Made by a program: the position numbers and the translations under genes
Shown here: in pieces, positions 1 to 7,094 of the stretch
Position numbering within the stretch: the first letter of the stretch is position 1
Layout: the number at the start of each line of letters is the position of its first letter
The notes under the pieces: model-generated
What the model was told of the DNA's origin: nothing
Seen by the model: only the letters and a program-made list of their open reading frames with translations
Databases searched by the model: none
Origin: Alphaproteobacteria bacterium
GTDB taxonomy: Bacteria > Myxococcota_A > UBA796 > GCA-2862545
DNA: 64,000 nt
Assembly (NCBI GenBank): GCA_020632875.1
Contig: JACKET010000005.1
Location: forward strand, 248,001-312,000
Direction of reading: 5' to 3'

Positions 1-443
1 TGCAGGAGGGCGTGCTCTCGCTCATGCAGATGGCCAAGACCTGCGCGGCGCTCGCGCGGCTGCAGGACGAGGCCGGCATGCCCTACATCAGCGTGCTCAC
101 GCACCCCACCACGGGTGGCGTGGCGGCGTCGTTCTCGATGCTCGGCGACCTCATCATCGCCGAGCCGGAGGCCCTCATCGGCTTCGCCGGGCCACGCGTC
201 ATCGAGCAGACCATCGGCCAGCAGCTGCCCGAGGGCTTCCAGACCTCCGAGTACCTGCTCGAGCACGGCATGATCGACCTCATCGTCCCGCGCGACCAGC
301 TCCGCGGCACCATCGTGCGCGTCCTGCGCCAGATGCTGAAGCTCGACTCGCTCGAGGTCGACGACGCGCTGGTCGACCGCGATGCCGCGGCGGGCGGTCC
401 CGTGCACGCGAAGCCCGCATCCTCGGCGGGCACCGAGGCGTGA
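1..443 (+). CDS. accD: Acetyl-CoA carboxylase carboxyltransferase subunit beta, C-terminal part (5' truncated by window)
   Basis: Carboxyltransferase beta subunit of acetyl-CoA carboxylase, which moves the carboxyl group from biotin to acetyl-CoA to make malonyl-CoA in the cytoplasm. The reading frame is open from the first bases (first whole codon at 3), so the N-terminal zinc ribbon and start lie upstream. Seen: the crotonase-fold core PYISVLTHPTTGGVAASFSM, then EALIGFAGPRVIEQTIGQ and the C-terminal EYLLEHGMIDLIVPR, all standard AccD signatures. The last 30 or so residues are a poorly conserved tail. The TGA overlaps the GTG of folC, and accD-folC is a familiar gene order in proteobacteria, so the two are probably translationally coupled. 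Confidence 0.93.
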   Translation, partial: QEGVLSLMQMAKTCAALARLQDEAGMPYISVLTHPTTGGVAASFSMLGDLIIAEPEALIGFAGPRVIEQTIGQQLPEGFQTSEYLLEHGMIDLIVPRDQLRGTIVRVLRQMLKLDSLEVDDALVDRDAAAGGPVHAKPASSAGTEA

Positions 444-1762
444 TCACGCATCCCGTCCTCTCCCGCCTCGCGATGTCGGGCGTCAAGCTCGGCCTGGATC
501 GCGTGCGGGAGTTCCTCCAGGTGCTCGGCGAGCCCCAGCGCGCGTATGCGGTGGTCCATGTCGCCGGCACCAACGGGAAGGGCAGCGTCACGTCCATGGT
601 CGCGCACGCGCTGCGCGAGGCCGGCTACCGGGTCGGCGCGAACTTCTCGCCGCACACGAGCGAGCTCAACGAGCGCATCTGGATCGACGGCGCGCCCGTG
701 TCCGACGCGTTCCTGAGCGAGGTGCTCGAAGCGGTCGACCGCGCCCGGCAGGAGTGGGCGGCCACCGCGCAGATCGAAGGCGAGCCGCTGACGTACTTCG
801 AGCTCGTCACGTGCGCCGCGTTCGTCGCCTTCGCGCGGCGCCAGGTCGACATCGCGGTCATCGAGACGGGGCTCGGAGGGCGCCTCGACGCCACGAACGT
901 CGTCCAGCCGCAGGTCGTGGCGGTCACGAGCGTCTCGATGGACCACATGGCCGAGCTCGGCGACAACCTCGTCGCCATCGCGGGCGAGAAGGCCGGCATC
1001 TTCAAGAAGGGCGCGACCGCCGTGGTCGGTCCGATGGAGCCCACGGTGATGCCGGTGTTCGTCCGGCGGGCCGAGGTCCTCGGGATGGAGCTCTGGAAGC
1101 CGGGAACCGAGCTGCGCCGCAGCCTGTCCCACGGCCGCTGGACCCTGACCTCGCCGCACGGCACGCTCGAAGACGTCGAGATCGGGCTCCAGGGCGAGCA
1201 CCAGGGCGCCAACGCCTCCGTCGCGCTGGGGGTGCTGCACCAGCTGCGGCAGCAGGGCTTCCCCATCGACGACGACGCCATCCGCCGGGGCCTCGAGAAG
1301 GCGTGGATGCCGGGCCGGCTCGAAGAGGTGGCGCCGGGCATCTGGGTGGATGGCGCGCACAACCCGGGTGGCGCCGAGGCGCTCGCGAAGTGGCTGTCGC
1401 GAAGGCCGCGTCCCGACCTGCGCATCCTGATCTTCGGGATGGGTGAGGGGCGCAATCCGGTCGACGTCGCCGGGCCTCTCGTGCCGTACGTCGACGAGCT
1501 CGTGACGACGAAGTGCGCGCATCCGAAGGCGCGTGACCCGTACGACCTGGCGGTGCAGCTGCAGGATCTCGAGGTGGTGCTGTCCGCGGGGTCCGACATC
1601 GAGACGACGTTGCCCGAGGTGGCCGCGGAGGCCGACGAGGTCATCGTCGCGGGGAGCCTGTACCTGGCGGGTGCGGTGCGCACGCTCGTCGCCGAGGGCG
1701 TGCTGGACGAGCCTTTCGAGTACGAAGAGGGCGACGAGGACGAGGGCGGAGACGAGGACTGA
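440..1762 (+). CDS. folC: Bifunctional folylpolyglutamate synthase / dihydrofolate synthase
   Basis: Adds L-glutamate to dihydropteroate and folates in an ATP-dependent reaction (Mur ligase superfamily, cytoplasm). Seen: P-loop GTNGKGSV at about residues 43-50, the omega-loop region HTSELNERIWIDG, ETGLGGRLDATNVV with the metal-binding Glu, KAGIFKKG with the carbamylated-Lys region, and DGAHNPGGAEAL at about residue 302 that opens the C-terminal domain. The length of 440 residues fits the family. The GTG start overlaps the accD stop codon (GTGA) and gives the N-terminus directly before the conserved helix. The extreme C-terminus is a Glu/Asp run of about 15 residues, an acidic tail not typical of the family. 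Confidence 0.95.
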   Translation: MITHPVLSRLAMSGVKLGLDRVREFLQVLGEPQRAYAVVHVAGTNGKGSVTSMVAHALREAGYRVGANFSPHTSELNERIWIDGAPVSDAFLSEVLEAVDRARQEWAATAQIEGEPLTYFELVTCAAFVAFARRQVDIAVIETGLGGRLDATNVVQPQVVAVTSVSMDHMAELGDNLVAIAGEKAGIFKKGATAVVGPMEPTVMPVFVRRAEVLGMELWKPGTELRRSLSHGRWTLTSPHGTLEDVEIGLQGEHQGANASVALGVLHQLRQQGFPIDDDAIRRGLEKAWMPGRLEEVAPGIWVDGAHNPGGAEALAKWLSRRPRPDLRILIFGMGEGRNPVDVAGPLVPYVDELVTTKCAHPKARDPYDLAVQLQDLEVVLSAGSDIETTLPEVAAEADEVIVAGSLYLAGAVRTLVAEGVLDEPFEYEEGDEDEGGDED

Positions 1763-1805
1763 CGGAGTGCCCGCGGTGGAGTCGCGGGTCGATGCCGGAT
1801 CCGTC

Positions 1806-2015
1806 TCACGCAGATGACGCAGAAGGACGCAGATGACGCAGAAACGAGGGCGTCGCGGGTCGGGCGTCCTCGTGTCCCCGCTGTCGAGGGGGATTTCGCG
1901 TAGACCGCCAAGGACGTTCCAACCGAAGCGTCCGGGTCTGAGTGACGTCTCGGTTTTCCGGTCGAAGAAGAGGGCCTGGCCGCGGACCGGAATCGGGACT
2001 CACCAGAGCAGGCCG
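1806..2015. repeat. Dispersed intergenic repeat, copy 1
   Basis: Non-coding segment between the convergent folC and holB. Positions 1806-1849 are identical over 44 bases to 37350-37393 and contain an internal direct repeat built on ACGCAGATGACGCAGAA. The 3' end carries CACCAGAGCAGGCC (2001-2014), preceded by a GCGGACCGGA-type block. The same blocks recur in the same order near 37.35-37.57 kb and, right part only, at 40.25-40.37 kb. A second isolated CACCAGAGCAGGCC sits at 2085-2098. Nothing suggests a protein. The element is mosaic: conserved end blocks with a diverged middle. Confidence 0.75.
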
Positions 2016-2104
2016 GCGTTTCGGGCTGTTCGGGTGAGCGGCCATGGGCGGAGGGGGACTGGGCGCGGATCGGGTGGGACGGCCCACCAGAGCAGGCCAC
2101 CCCC

Positions 2105-2990
2105 GATCCGGGCAGGCTGAGCCCGAAGGGTCCGGTTTCCGTTGGCCCCGCCACGGCGCCAGAACCCACCGGGAAACCGGATCCTGGGACAGCCGGGTCT
2201 CCCGACCCGCAAGGCCGCCGCAGGCGAGCCGCGCAGCGCGCTCCGCGCGCGAAGCAAGGGTAGACCGGGCGTCGACACCCGCGGTCCCCGTCGTCTCCGA
2301 CGAGCCGGGATCCGGCGGCCGAAACCCGCCAACCCCGTCGTCTTCGACGAGCCGGGATCCGGCGGCCGAAACCCGCCAACCCCGTCGTCTCCGACGAGCC
2401 GGGATCCGATCGGCCACCGATCCGGACAGGCTGAGCCCGAAGGGTCCGGTTTCCCTTCGCCCCGCCACGGCGCCAGAACCCGCTGGGAAACCGGATCCTG
2501 GGACAGCCGGGTCTCTCCTGACCTGCAAGGCCGCCGCAGGCAAGCGCGCGCAGGCGCTCCGCGCGCGAAGTAAGGGTAGACCGGACGTCGACACCCGCGG
2601 TCCCCGTCGTCTCCGACGAGCCGGGATCCCGCGGCCGACACCCGCCAACCCCGTCGTCTTCGACGAGCCGGGATCCGGCGGCCGACACCCGCGGTCCCCG
2701 TCGTCTCCGACGAGCCGGGATCCGGTGAGGCTCGATCGGCCACCGATCCGGACAGGCTGAGCCCGAAGGGTCCGGTTTCCCTTCGCCCCGCCACGGCGCC
2801 AGAACCCGCTGGGAAACCGGATCCTGGGACAGCCGGGCCTCGCGACCCGCAAGGCCGCAGCAGGCGAGCCGCGCAGCGCGCTCCGCGCGCGAAGTAAGGG
2901 TAGACCGGACGTCGACACCCGCGGTCCCCGTCGTCTCCGACGAGCCGGGATCCGGCAGCCGACACCCGCCGTCTCCGACGAGTCTGCGCG
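2105..2990. repeat. Nested non-coding repeats: long unit x3 carrying 47-bp hairpin repeats
   Basis: A long unit begins at 2105, 2419 and 2745 with a GATCCGG(G/A)CAGGCTGAGC-type block. Each unit runs through CCGCCACGGCGCCAGAACCC and GGAAACCGGATCCTGGGACA and ends with CGTCGACACCCGCGG or a close variant. Between long units sit short units of exactly 47 bp centred on TCGTCTYCGACGA, an inverted repeat with a 5-base stem, followed by GCCGGGATCC. Hairpin starts are 2291, 2338, 2385, then 2607, 2654, 2701, then 2931. The block fills the space between the convergent folC and holB genes. It resembles REP or BIME-like extragenic palindromes in layout. Whether it terminates transcription or is a mobile non-autonomous repeat cannot be told from one locus. 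Confidence 0.8.
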
Positions 2991-2995
2991 CGAAG

Positions 2996-3991
2996 CTAGT
3001 GGTGCTCGCCGAGCTCGGCCCGGAGCTTCGTGAACACCGCGTCGAGCACGAGCCGCCCGTTCACGTTCACCTCGAGCTGGTCGCGCGCGTCGATCAGGGC
3101 CTGCTGGACCTGGCGCACGCCGCCGGGCCACAGGCGCGCCGACCAGTCGGCGACGAGATCGGGCTGGTCGGCGTGCAGCAGCATGCCGTTGGCCCCGCTC
3201 GCGTGGACCGCCACGTCGCGCAGGAGCTCTTCGAGCACCTCGAACATCAGGGTCGCCTCGGGCAGCCAGTCGGAGCGGGACGTGCCCTTCGTCAGGTTCT
3301 GGTCGTAGTCGAACAGGCCCTTCAGCGTGCCCGCCGATGCGAGGCGGAGCAGGGTCGACCGGGCCTCGCGGCGCTTCTCGAGCCCTCCGTCTGCGAGCTC
3401 GAGCGCCCGGCCCGGGCTGCCGAGGGAGAGGCGGGCGCAGAGGTCGGCGTCCTTGGCGCCCCGCTCGACCAGCCACCCGCGGATCGCCTCGATGGGGACG
3501 GCGCCGAAGCGCACCCGCTGGCACCGGCTGACGATGGTGGGGAGCAACCGCCGCGCGCTCGTCGTGAGCAGGACGAAGCCCGTGCCCTCGGGAGGCTCTT
3601 CGAGCGTCTTCAACAGCGCGTTGGCTGCCGGCTCGAGCATGGCGTCGGCAGGGTCGACGATGATCATCCGCCGCTTGCTGTCGTAGCGGTGGTAGCCGGA
3701 CTGGCGGATGATCTCGCGCACGGCGTCGACGCCGATCGTCTGGCTCGCCCGGGTCGGGTCGGGCTCGAGCACGATGACGTCGGGATGGGTGCCGGCCGCG
3801 ATGCGCACGCATTGCGGGCATCTGCCGCACGGACGCGACTCGGACGTGCAGTTCACGTACCGTGCGAGCCAGTCGGCCACGAGACGCCTGCCGAGGCCCT
3901 CGGGACCTTCGAACAGGTACGCGTGGTGGAGCCCGTCGCGGTCGGCCGCGGCCTTCAGCCGCTCGAGAATCGCGGTGTGGCCGAGGATCAC
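2996..3991 (-). CDS. holB: DNA polymerase III subunit delta' (clamp loader)
   Basis: Delta' subunit of the clamp loader that opens and loads the beta sliding clamp. Seen: N-terminal HHAYLFEGPEGLGRR, where the Walker A site is degenerate as is usual for delta'; the zinc module with four cysteines CTSESRPCGRCPQC at about residues 48-61; ANALLKTLEEPPEG and the sensor region FVLLTTSARRLLPTIVSRCQ with the SRC motif. The length of 331 residues fits. The start is GTG at 3991 giving MILGHTAILERL, the usual N-terminus. It lies 13 nt downstream of the 57-residue basic-protein gene on the same strand, so the two are probably one transcript. Confidence 0.9.
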   Translation of the reverse strand: MILGHTAILERLKAAADRDGLHHAYLFEGPEGLGRRLVADWLARYVNCTSESRPCGRCPQCVRIAAGTHPDVIVLEPDPTRASQTIGVDAVREIIRQSGYHRYDSKRRMIIVDPADAMLEPAANALLKTLEEPPEGTGFVLLTTSARRLLPTIVSRCQRVRFGAVPIEAIRGWLVERGAKDADLCARLSLGSPGRALELADGGLEKRREARSTLLRLASAGTLKGLFDYDQNLTKGTSRSDWLPEATLMFEVLEELLRDVAVHASGANGMLLHADQPDLVADWSARLWPGGVRQVQQALIDARDQLEVNVNGRLVLDAVFTKLRAELGEHH

Positions 3992-4004
3992 GGGCCCGTC
4001 GCGA

Positions 4005-4178
4005 TCAGCGGTGTTCGGGCTTGAGCTGATCCTTCGGCGCGTTCTTCACGGCGTCGGCGCTGTGGATCTCGAACGCCGGCGTGGTGCCGTTGGCCTCGGC
4101 GGCCGCCTTGCGGTCGCGGCCCATCTTCTTGCGACGGAGCTTGCGGCGGAACTTGGTGATCTTGGTGAGCGTAGCCAT
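4005..4178 (-). CDS. Small Lys/Arg-rich conserved protein (57 aa)
   Basis: A 57-residue very basic protein, with about 15 Lys/Arg in the first 25 positions (KITKFRRKLRRKKMGRDRKA), then a GTTPAFEIH segment and a mixed-charge tail. The ATG at 4178 was chosen because it gives the compact basic N-terminus; longer in-frame starts upstream read as low-quality sequence. Small proteins of this pattern (basic head, then a G-(S/T)-T-P motif) occur in Deltaproteobacteria as conserved hypothetical proteins. A nucleic-acid or ribosome-binding role is inferred from charge only. Its position 13 nt upstream of holB suggests co-transcription. It is not a recognised ribosomal protein. Confidence 0.72.
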   Translation of the reverse strand: MATLTKITKFRRKLRRKKMGRDRKAAAEANGTTPAFEIHSADAVKNAPKDQLKPEHR

Positions 4179-4284
4179 GATGTGGATCCCGGCGAAGTGC
4201 GTTCTGTGCTGGCGGTTGCCAACGAATCGCTGCAAGCTAGCCCTGCGGGGGGTGCGCGTCAAACACCCCGGAGGAGACGTACCC

Positions 4285-5079
4285 ATGGTGATGCTGGCTC
4301 TGCTCGCGCTGACAGGCTGCGATGCGCTGAACAAGGCGAAAGACACGATCGACGGGCTCCTCGATCCGGTCGTGGTCGAAGGCATCGTGCTCGGTGTCGA
4401 GCCTCCGCAGAGCCAGGAGCTCCAGGACCTGCTCACGGGGTCCGAGTTCGACTCCGGCACGACGGCCACGATCTTCATGGCCGACGCCAAAGAGGTCCAG
4501 GAGATCGAGAACGCGCCCATCTCCGGCGCCAACGTCACGCTCACCGGCCCGGGCGTGAACGCGACGGTCTCCGAGATCGACTCGGGCATCTACGTCATGA
4601 CGCCCGCCGATCAGCCCGTCGAGTACGCCTCCGGCGACACGTGGGAGCTGAAGGTGGTGCGGTCCTCGGGCGACCAGACGGCCACGTCCACGGCCCAGAT
4701 CCTCCTGCCCGAGCCCGCCGACTTCACGGCGCAGATCCCGCAGCAGCACCAGAACAACACGCCGATCACGCTCGACTTCACGGGCCTGCCGTACGACTCG
4801 GCGCTCGTGGTGGTCGTCGACGACGGCGGCAACGTCACGTACAGCAACGAGCCGTCCACCATCAAAGAGGTCTACGACTTCACCCACGGCCAGTCGACGC
4901 TCGGGGTCATCACGATTCCCGGCGAGGCGTTCCCCGCCGACGGGGTCTACGCGGTCGGGGTCGCCGGCATGGTGAACACGGATGCGGCCGACCTCGACGA
5001 GATGAACACGGGCCTGTCCTCGATCGTGTCGGGCCTGATGAAGATGTACGCGGTGAACACGTACCCGCTGCCGATCTAG
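4285..5079 (+). CDS. Predicted lipoprotein of unknown function
   Basis: 264 residues with a very short signal peptide and lipobox (MVMLALLALTGCDALN, lipidated Cys at residue 12), so likely exported and anchored in the outer or inner membrane. The ATG at 4285 has a good GGAGG ribosome site about 10 nt upstream; the in-frame extension to 4081 would place the lipobox internally and is rejected. The mature part is rich in short beta-prone segments (ISGANVTLTGPGVNATVSEI, TPITLDFTGLPYDSALVVVV), suggesting Ig-like or carboxypeptidase-regulatory-like beta-sandwich folds, but no family is recognised. It is divergent from the holB operon with about 106 bp of shared upstream region. Confidence 0.85.
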   Translation: MVMLALLALTGCDALNKAKDTIDGLLDPVVVEGIVLGVEPPQSQELQDLLTGSEFDSGTTATIFMADAKEVQEIENAPISGANVTLTGPGVNATVSEIDSGIYVMTPADQPVEYASGDTWELKVVRSSGDQTATSTAQILLPEPADFTAQIPQQHQNNTPITLDFTGLPYDSALVVVVDDGGNVTYSNEPSTIKEVYDFTHGQSTLGVITIPGEAFPADGVYAVGVAGMVNTDAADLDEMNTGLSSIVSGLMKMYAVNTYPLPI

Positions 5080-5113
5080 TCAGAGCCCGACGCGCGAAGC
5101 GCGCAGGGCTCGC

Positions 5114-5319
5114 CCCGTTCCCGTTCCCATTCCCGTTCCCGTTCCCGTTCCCGCTCCCGTTCCCGATCGGGACGCCGGGAGCCCTCGCCCGGTCGGGGGA
5201 GCGACGGCTGCGGAGGACTTTGAACGACCCGAGCTCCTGAGACCGCCCGCCCGTCGTCCCGCTGCCCGCTTCTTCGGGAACGGGAACGGGAACGGGAACC
5301 GCCTGCGGCTGGGAACGGG
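5114..5319. repeat. Inverted hexanucleotide arrays between convergent genes
   Basis: The left arm (5114-5167) is nine tandem hexamers, six of them exactly CCCGTT with variants CCCATT, CCCGCT and CCCGAT. The right arm (5276-5299) is four perfect GGGAAC hexamers, with a fifth at 5311-5316. The arms are reverse complements, so a transcript could form a stem of about 24 bp around a 110-nt loop. The arrays lie between the stop of the lipoprotein gene (5079) and the stop of dam (5321) and could act as a bidirectional terminator. No gene is seen in this spacer. Confidence 0.8.
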
Positions 5320-5320
5320 C

Positions 5321-6166
5321 CTAGGCCGCGATCGGACCGATCGCAGCGATGACCTCCGACACCGCCACGCGGCTGTCGCCCTTGCGGGAGATGGCGCGCG
5401 AGACCTCGGGCGTCGAGTGGAAGCGGAACCCGCGGTCGAGCCGGTAGATCCGGTCGCGCACGAGCGGCGTGTCGTGGTTCGACAGCACCACCTGGGCACC
5501 GCGTGACGCGGCGTCCCGCGCGGCTTCGGCGAGGGCGATCTGCTCGGGCAGGCCGAACGGGGCCTTGCAGTACGCCGTGAAGTTCGCCGTCGCGCTGAGC
5601 GGCACGTACGGCGGGTCGCAGTAGACCTGATCGCCCTTGCCCGCGCGGGTCAGCGCCGTCCGGAAGTCGTCGGCCGAGAGGTGCACGCCGCGCAGCAGCT
5701 CGCTCACCTTCCGGAAGTGCGACTCGTCGGGGATGCTGACCCGCGTGTACCGGCCGACGGGCACGTTGTGCTCGCCGCGCTTGTTCTCCCGGTACAGCCC
5801 GTTGAACCCGGCCCGATTGAGCCAGATGAAGCGGGCGGCGTGGGCCGGGCCCTTGAAGGGTCCGTCATTGTAGGCCGCGCGGACCTGGTAGTACCGCTCC
5901 TTCCAGTCGTCGTACGGCATCGCGGCGAGCTCTTCGAGCACATCGTCCACGTGGTCCCGCACGGCGGCATGGACGGCGATGAGCTTGTGGTTGACGTCTG
6001 TCAGGACGGCGTCGCCGATGTCCCCGCGCTGAAGGCGGAACAGGGCGACGGCGGCGGCTCCAGCGAAGGGCTCCAGGTAGGTGCCGGAGCAGGGACCTGC
6101 GAACGCCTCGCAGATCTCGGGGGCCAGGCGTGCTTTTCCGCCTGCCCACTTGAGGAGGGGCTTCAT
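5321..6166 (-). CDS. dam: DNA adenine methyltransferase, Dam / D12 class
   Basis: N6-adenine methyltransferase using S-adenosylmethionine; Dam-type enzymes methylate GATC. Seen in 281 residues: LLKWAGGKARL near the N-terminus (AdoMet-binding D12 motif X/I), YLEPFAGAAAVALF (motif I, FxG form), the catalytic DPPY at residues 184-187 inside VYCDPPYVPLSATANF, and VVLSNHDTP. Length and order match Dam. No restriction endonuclease or other modification gene adjoins it, so it looks like an orphan methylase. The C-terminal helix is followed by a short Ala-rich end. The start at 6166 has a pyrimidine-rich rather than purine-rich upstream sequence, so there is no clear Shine-Dalgarno site; a G-tract on the plus strand lies just upstream. 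Confidence 0.93.
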   Translation of the reverse strand: MKPLLKWAGGKARLAPEICEAFAGPCSGTYLEPFAGAAAVALFRLQRGDIGDAVLTDVNHKLIAVHAAVRDHVDDVLEELAAMPYDDWKERYYQVRAAYNDGPFKGPAHAARFIWLNRAGFNGLYRENKRGEHNVPVGRYTRVSIPDESHFRKVSELLRGVHLSADDFRTALTRAGKGDQVYCDPPYVPLSATANFTAYCKAPFGLPEQIALAEAARDAASRGAQVVLSNHDTPLVRDRIYRLDRGFRFHSTPEVSRAISRKGDSRVAVSEVIAAIGPIAA

Positions 6167-6186
6167 GGAGGGATCTCGGGGAGAGA

Positions 6187-6237
6187 AGGGGGAGGGGGGA
6201 AGGGGAGGGGGAGGGGGGGAGGGGGGTGTCCGGGGAG
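6187..6237. repeat. G-rich tract upstream of dam
   Basis: About 50 bases of almost pure G with isolated A, containing at least six runs of four to seven G, on the plus strand. It sits about 20-70 bp upstream of the dam start (dam is on the minus strand, so its leader would be C-rich). The arrangement satisfies the simple G-quadruplex pattern of four or more G-runs with one-base loops. Effect on dam expression is inference only. Confidence 0.7.
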
Positions 6238-6314
6238 GACAGGTGCAATTTCCTGCGGAACCGGACCCTTGTCAACCACCAGAAGTCTTGACGCGCTCCG
6301 ATGTGAGGTCGTCT

Positions 6315-6403
6315 GTCAGTCGAATTAGTTCCGTTACCATGTGTAAATTTCGATACGAATGAGCTATTGACAACCCTTCAAAAAATACATGAAGAAATGA
6401 ACC
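6315..6403. promoter_or_regulatory. AT-rich intergenic island, likely promoter region
   Basis: In a roughly 70 percent GC window, this stretch between the divergent dam and the membrane protein at 6478 is only about 40 percent GC, including GTGTAAATTTCGATACGAAT and CTTCAAAAAATACATGAAG. A perfect TTGACA lies at 6367-6372, but no good -10 hexamer follows at 16-18 bp, so exact promoter elements are not assigned. The rest of the 6167-6477 spacer is the G-tract plus unremarkable sequence; no gene is seen in it. Confidence 0.4.
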
Positions 6404-6477
6404 AGGCGCGCGGCGCGCGGCCCTCGCGCGGGACGCGGGGTGGGGCGCCGGGCTATGGGGCGATCCTCGGAGGACGG

Positions 6478-7077
6478 ATGCGCAAGTCGTGGCTCGTGTT
6501 GGCTGTGGTCGCCTTCTTCGGCGTGGTACTGGCGTTCGTCGTGTTCGCGCTCACCATGAGTGGAACGGGGGGCGACGTGCCCGAGTCCGAGCGCGTGGCG
6601 ATCGACCTCACCGGGCCCGACCGCACGCGTCCGGCGCCCGTGCGCACCGACAAGCCGTTCATGGCGCGACCCGGCGCCGATCCCGCCGATCCCGACGACG
6701 ACGGCAACGGCATGCACGAGCCCACCGACAACCCGATCAACCCGATCGCAGCGCCCGGCATCGAGCGGCGCGCCCAGCCCGACGCCGTCGCCGCGGGCCG
6801 GGCCACGGCCCCGTGGAGCCTCGTCCGCCGCACCCTGCTCGACCAGAAAGACGAGCTGGCGCTCGAGGCCCTCGATCAGTCCGCGCAGATCATCGCCGAC
6901 CTCCGGCAGGCCCGGCGCGACCCCGACTCCGTCGACTTCGCCGCGCTCGAGCAGCGCCAGGTCGACCTCGCGAACCGCATCCGCGAGTCGCAGCACGGCA
7001 GCAACCCGACCATCCAGGGTGCGCTCGAGCGGCTCGACTCCGTCCTTGCTGAATACCACGAGTCCATCGGCGAATAG
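6478..7077 (+). CDS. Single-pass membrane protein with C-terminal helical region
   Basis: 199 residues. Seen: MRKSW followed by one strongly hydrophobic segment (LVLAVVAFFGVVLAFVVFAL, about residues 6-25), then a low-complexity Pro/Asp-rich linker (ADPDDDGNGMHEPTDNPINP) and a C-terminal half predicted helical and charged (QIIADLRQARRDPDSVDF, QRQVDLANRIRES), possibly a coiled coil. The ATG at 6478 has GGAGG 5-9 bases upstream; the in-frame TTG at 6367 would add a non-hydrophobic extension ahead of the membrane anchor and is less likely. No family recognised. The soluble part is probably periplasmic. The gene is followed 17 bp later by the thiolase. Confidence 0.8.
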   Translation: MRKSWLVLAVVAFFGVVLAFVVFALTMSGTGGDVPESERVAIDLTGPDRTRPAPVRTDKPFMARPGADPADPDDDGNGMHEPTDNPINPIAAPGIERRAQPDAVAAGRATAPWSLVRRTLLDQKDELALEALDQSAQIIADLRQARRDPDSVDFAALEQRQVDLANRIRESQHGSNPTIQGALERLDSVLAEYHESIGE

Positions 7078-7094
7078 CCGATTCGGGAGGTAGA

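Noticed and set aside
6367..6477. TTG start at 6367 for the membrane protein at 6478
   Set aside because: TTGACA here is better read as promoter-like in an AT-rich island. The ATG at 6478 has a ribosome site and puts the membrane segment at the N-terminus.
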